Shown here piece by piece: positions 63,463 to 64,000 of a DNA stretch of 64,000 bases. The notes beneath the pieces are model-generated. The model was given only the letters and a program-made list of their open reading frames with translations, made no database searches and was not told where the DNA came from. The stretch is from Stagonosporopsis chrysanthemi. Its lineage: Eukaryota > Ascomycota > Dothideomycetes > Pleosporales > Didymellaceae. Location: positions 62,001-126,000 of the forward strand of contig JAFISE010000014.1 of assembly GCA_022560025.1 (NCBI GenBank), read 5' to 3'. Numbering within the stretch: the stretch's first letter is position 1; the number at the start of each line of letters is the position of its first letter. The position numbers and the translations under genes are program-made.

Positions 63463-64000
63463 TCAGGCGGTCTCTACCCTCCTCCAGAACCTTAGCCCCT
63501 TCTTCTCCTTCTCTTTTTCCTTCTCTCGCCCCCTTCCCTTCTCATCGACGGCTGGCGAAGGAACTCTAACCTTAGCAGCCGCAGCCGCCATATTGTTCAG
63601 CATCTCAGCGCGCTCATAATCCCACGGGTTCCGCCATCTGGTCTCCGGAATCTCACCAAGCTTCGTGCTGTCGCTGGCAAATGTATACGAGCTCGGCGTC
63701 GCTTTGTCTAGTCTCCTCTTTATCGGCGCTGCTACGGCCGGGGCTGCCGTCTTGGTGGTGGCACTGAGGGCAACCGGCTTGACCGGAACGGGTGGCGCTT
63801 TCTTTGGGGATGATGGTGCTGGGGTTTTGCGTGAGGTTGTTGCGGACTCGGGGAGTTTCGGTTTTGGTTCATGGATCTGCTCGGGCGTCAAGGAGAAGTA
63901 ATCGTAAGGTTGCGCATATGGCCATGCGGCTGGGCGCGAAGCGTCGAGAGAATCCACACGTTTCCGGTCGGCGCTGGCTGGTGTAATCGACTTGTCTACC
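63463..64000 (-). CDS. Hypothetical protein, 3' part only
   Basis: The minus-strand frame is open from the window edge to the stop at 63463, at least 178 codons, with no ATG near the edge, so its start is outside. Contents: P-A-A-W-P-Y-A-Q-P-Y-D-Y-F-S-L-T-P-E-Q, a Lys/Pro/Ala-rich middle, S-S-Y-T-F-A-S-D-S-T-K-L-G-E-I-P, W-R-N-P-W-D-Y-E-R-A-E and a tail with R-E-K-E-K-E-K-E and G-L-R-F-W-R-R-V. I do not recognise the family; mostly disordered. Confidence 0.6.
   Translation of the reverse strand, partial: VDKSITPASADRKRVDSLDASRPAAWPYAQPYDYFSLTPEQIHEPKPKLPESATTSRKTPAPSSPKKAPPVPVKPVALSATTKTAAPAVAAPIKRRLDKATPSSYTFASDSTKLGEIPETRWRNPWDYERAEMLNNMAAAAAKVRVPSPAVDEKGRGREKEKEKEKKGLRFWRRVETA

Noticed and set aside
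1..64000. CRISPR arrays, bacterial operons, plasmid origins
   Set aside because: No spaced direct repeats; spliced genes show this is eukaryotic nuclear DNA.

Overview
The window looks like nuclear DNA of a filamentous ascomycete. Genes carry one to five short introns (mostly 45-70 nt) with GTRNGT donors, CTRAC-like branch sites and YAG acceptors. The gene set is that of Pezizomycotina: Stb3, Rpa34.5, Grc3, EB1/Mal3, DNA topoisomerase III, Dal5/Tna1-type MFS carriers, a DUF6594 protein, a DOMON/cytochrome b561 protein and a PaxM-like FAD monooxygenase. A Dothideomycete is my guess, but nothing here proves the class.

Layout. 1.2-7.8 kb: an EXPERA-like membrane protein, a disordered protein and an anion:cation symporter-type MFS carrier. 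8.2-16.3 kb: a RING-finger gene with an in-frame TAG, an alpha/beta hydrolase, a small secreted 8-cysteine protein, EB1 (with a GC-AG intron) and a DOMON/b561 protein. 18-33.2 kb: an ALKBH6-like dioxygenase, a large disordered protein, an FAD monooxygenase fused to a membrane module (one splice junction does not keep frame), a MITE-like inverted-repeat element, a DUF1295 reductase head-to-head with TOP3 (second GC-AG intron), and Stb3. 34.2-45.5 kb is gene-poor. It holds a Gly-Gln repeat gene, an interrupted tRNA-Glu gene, a secreted Lys/Glu-repeat protein and two broken or doubtful small ORFs. 45.5-51.4 kb: a second MFS carrier, L-rhamnose mutarotase, a membrane protein and a C2H2 zinc-finger protein. 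52-64 kb: gene fragments, a protein with two retropepsin-like domains, a DUF6594 protein, GRC3 head-to-head with RPA34, an MDR oxidoreductase and the 3' part of an unidentified gene cut by the window edge.

Functional themes. Ribosome production appears three times: Rpa34.5 (Pol I subunit) and Grc3 (pre-rRNA processing) share one promoter region, and Stb3 in yeast regulates ribosome biogenesis genes. Genome maintenance and the cytoskeleton are represented by TOP3, ALKBH6 and EB1. The rest is transport, redox chemistry and secretion.

The most unusual signal is at 35.76-35.89 kb. A tRNA-Glu(CTC) gene with a complete cloverleaf is split in its D loop/A box by a 51-nt insert that has spliceosomal intron hallmarks (GC...AG ends and an ACTAAC branch-like site). 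Two protein genes in the same window (EB1 and TOP3) carry 50-nt GC-AG introns of the same shape. Exon boundaries were derived by hand from frame continuity and family conservation; no alignment was run.
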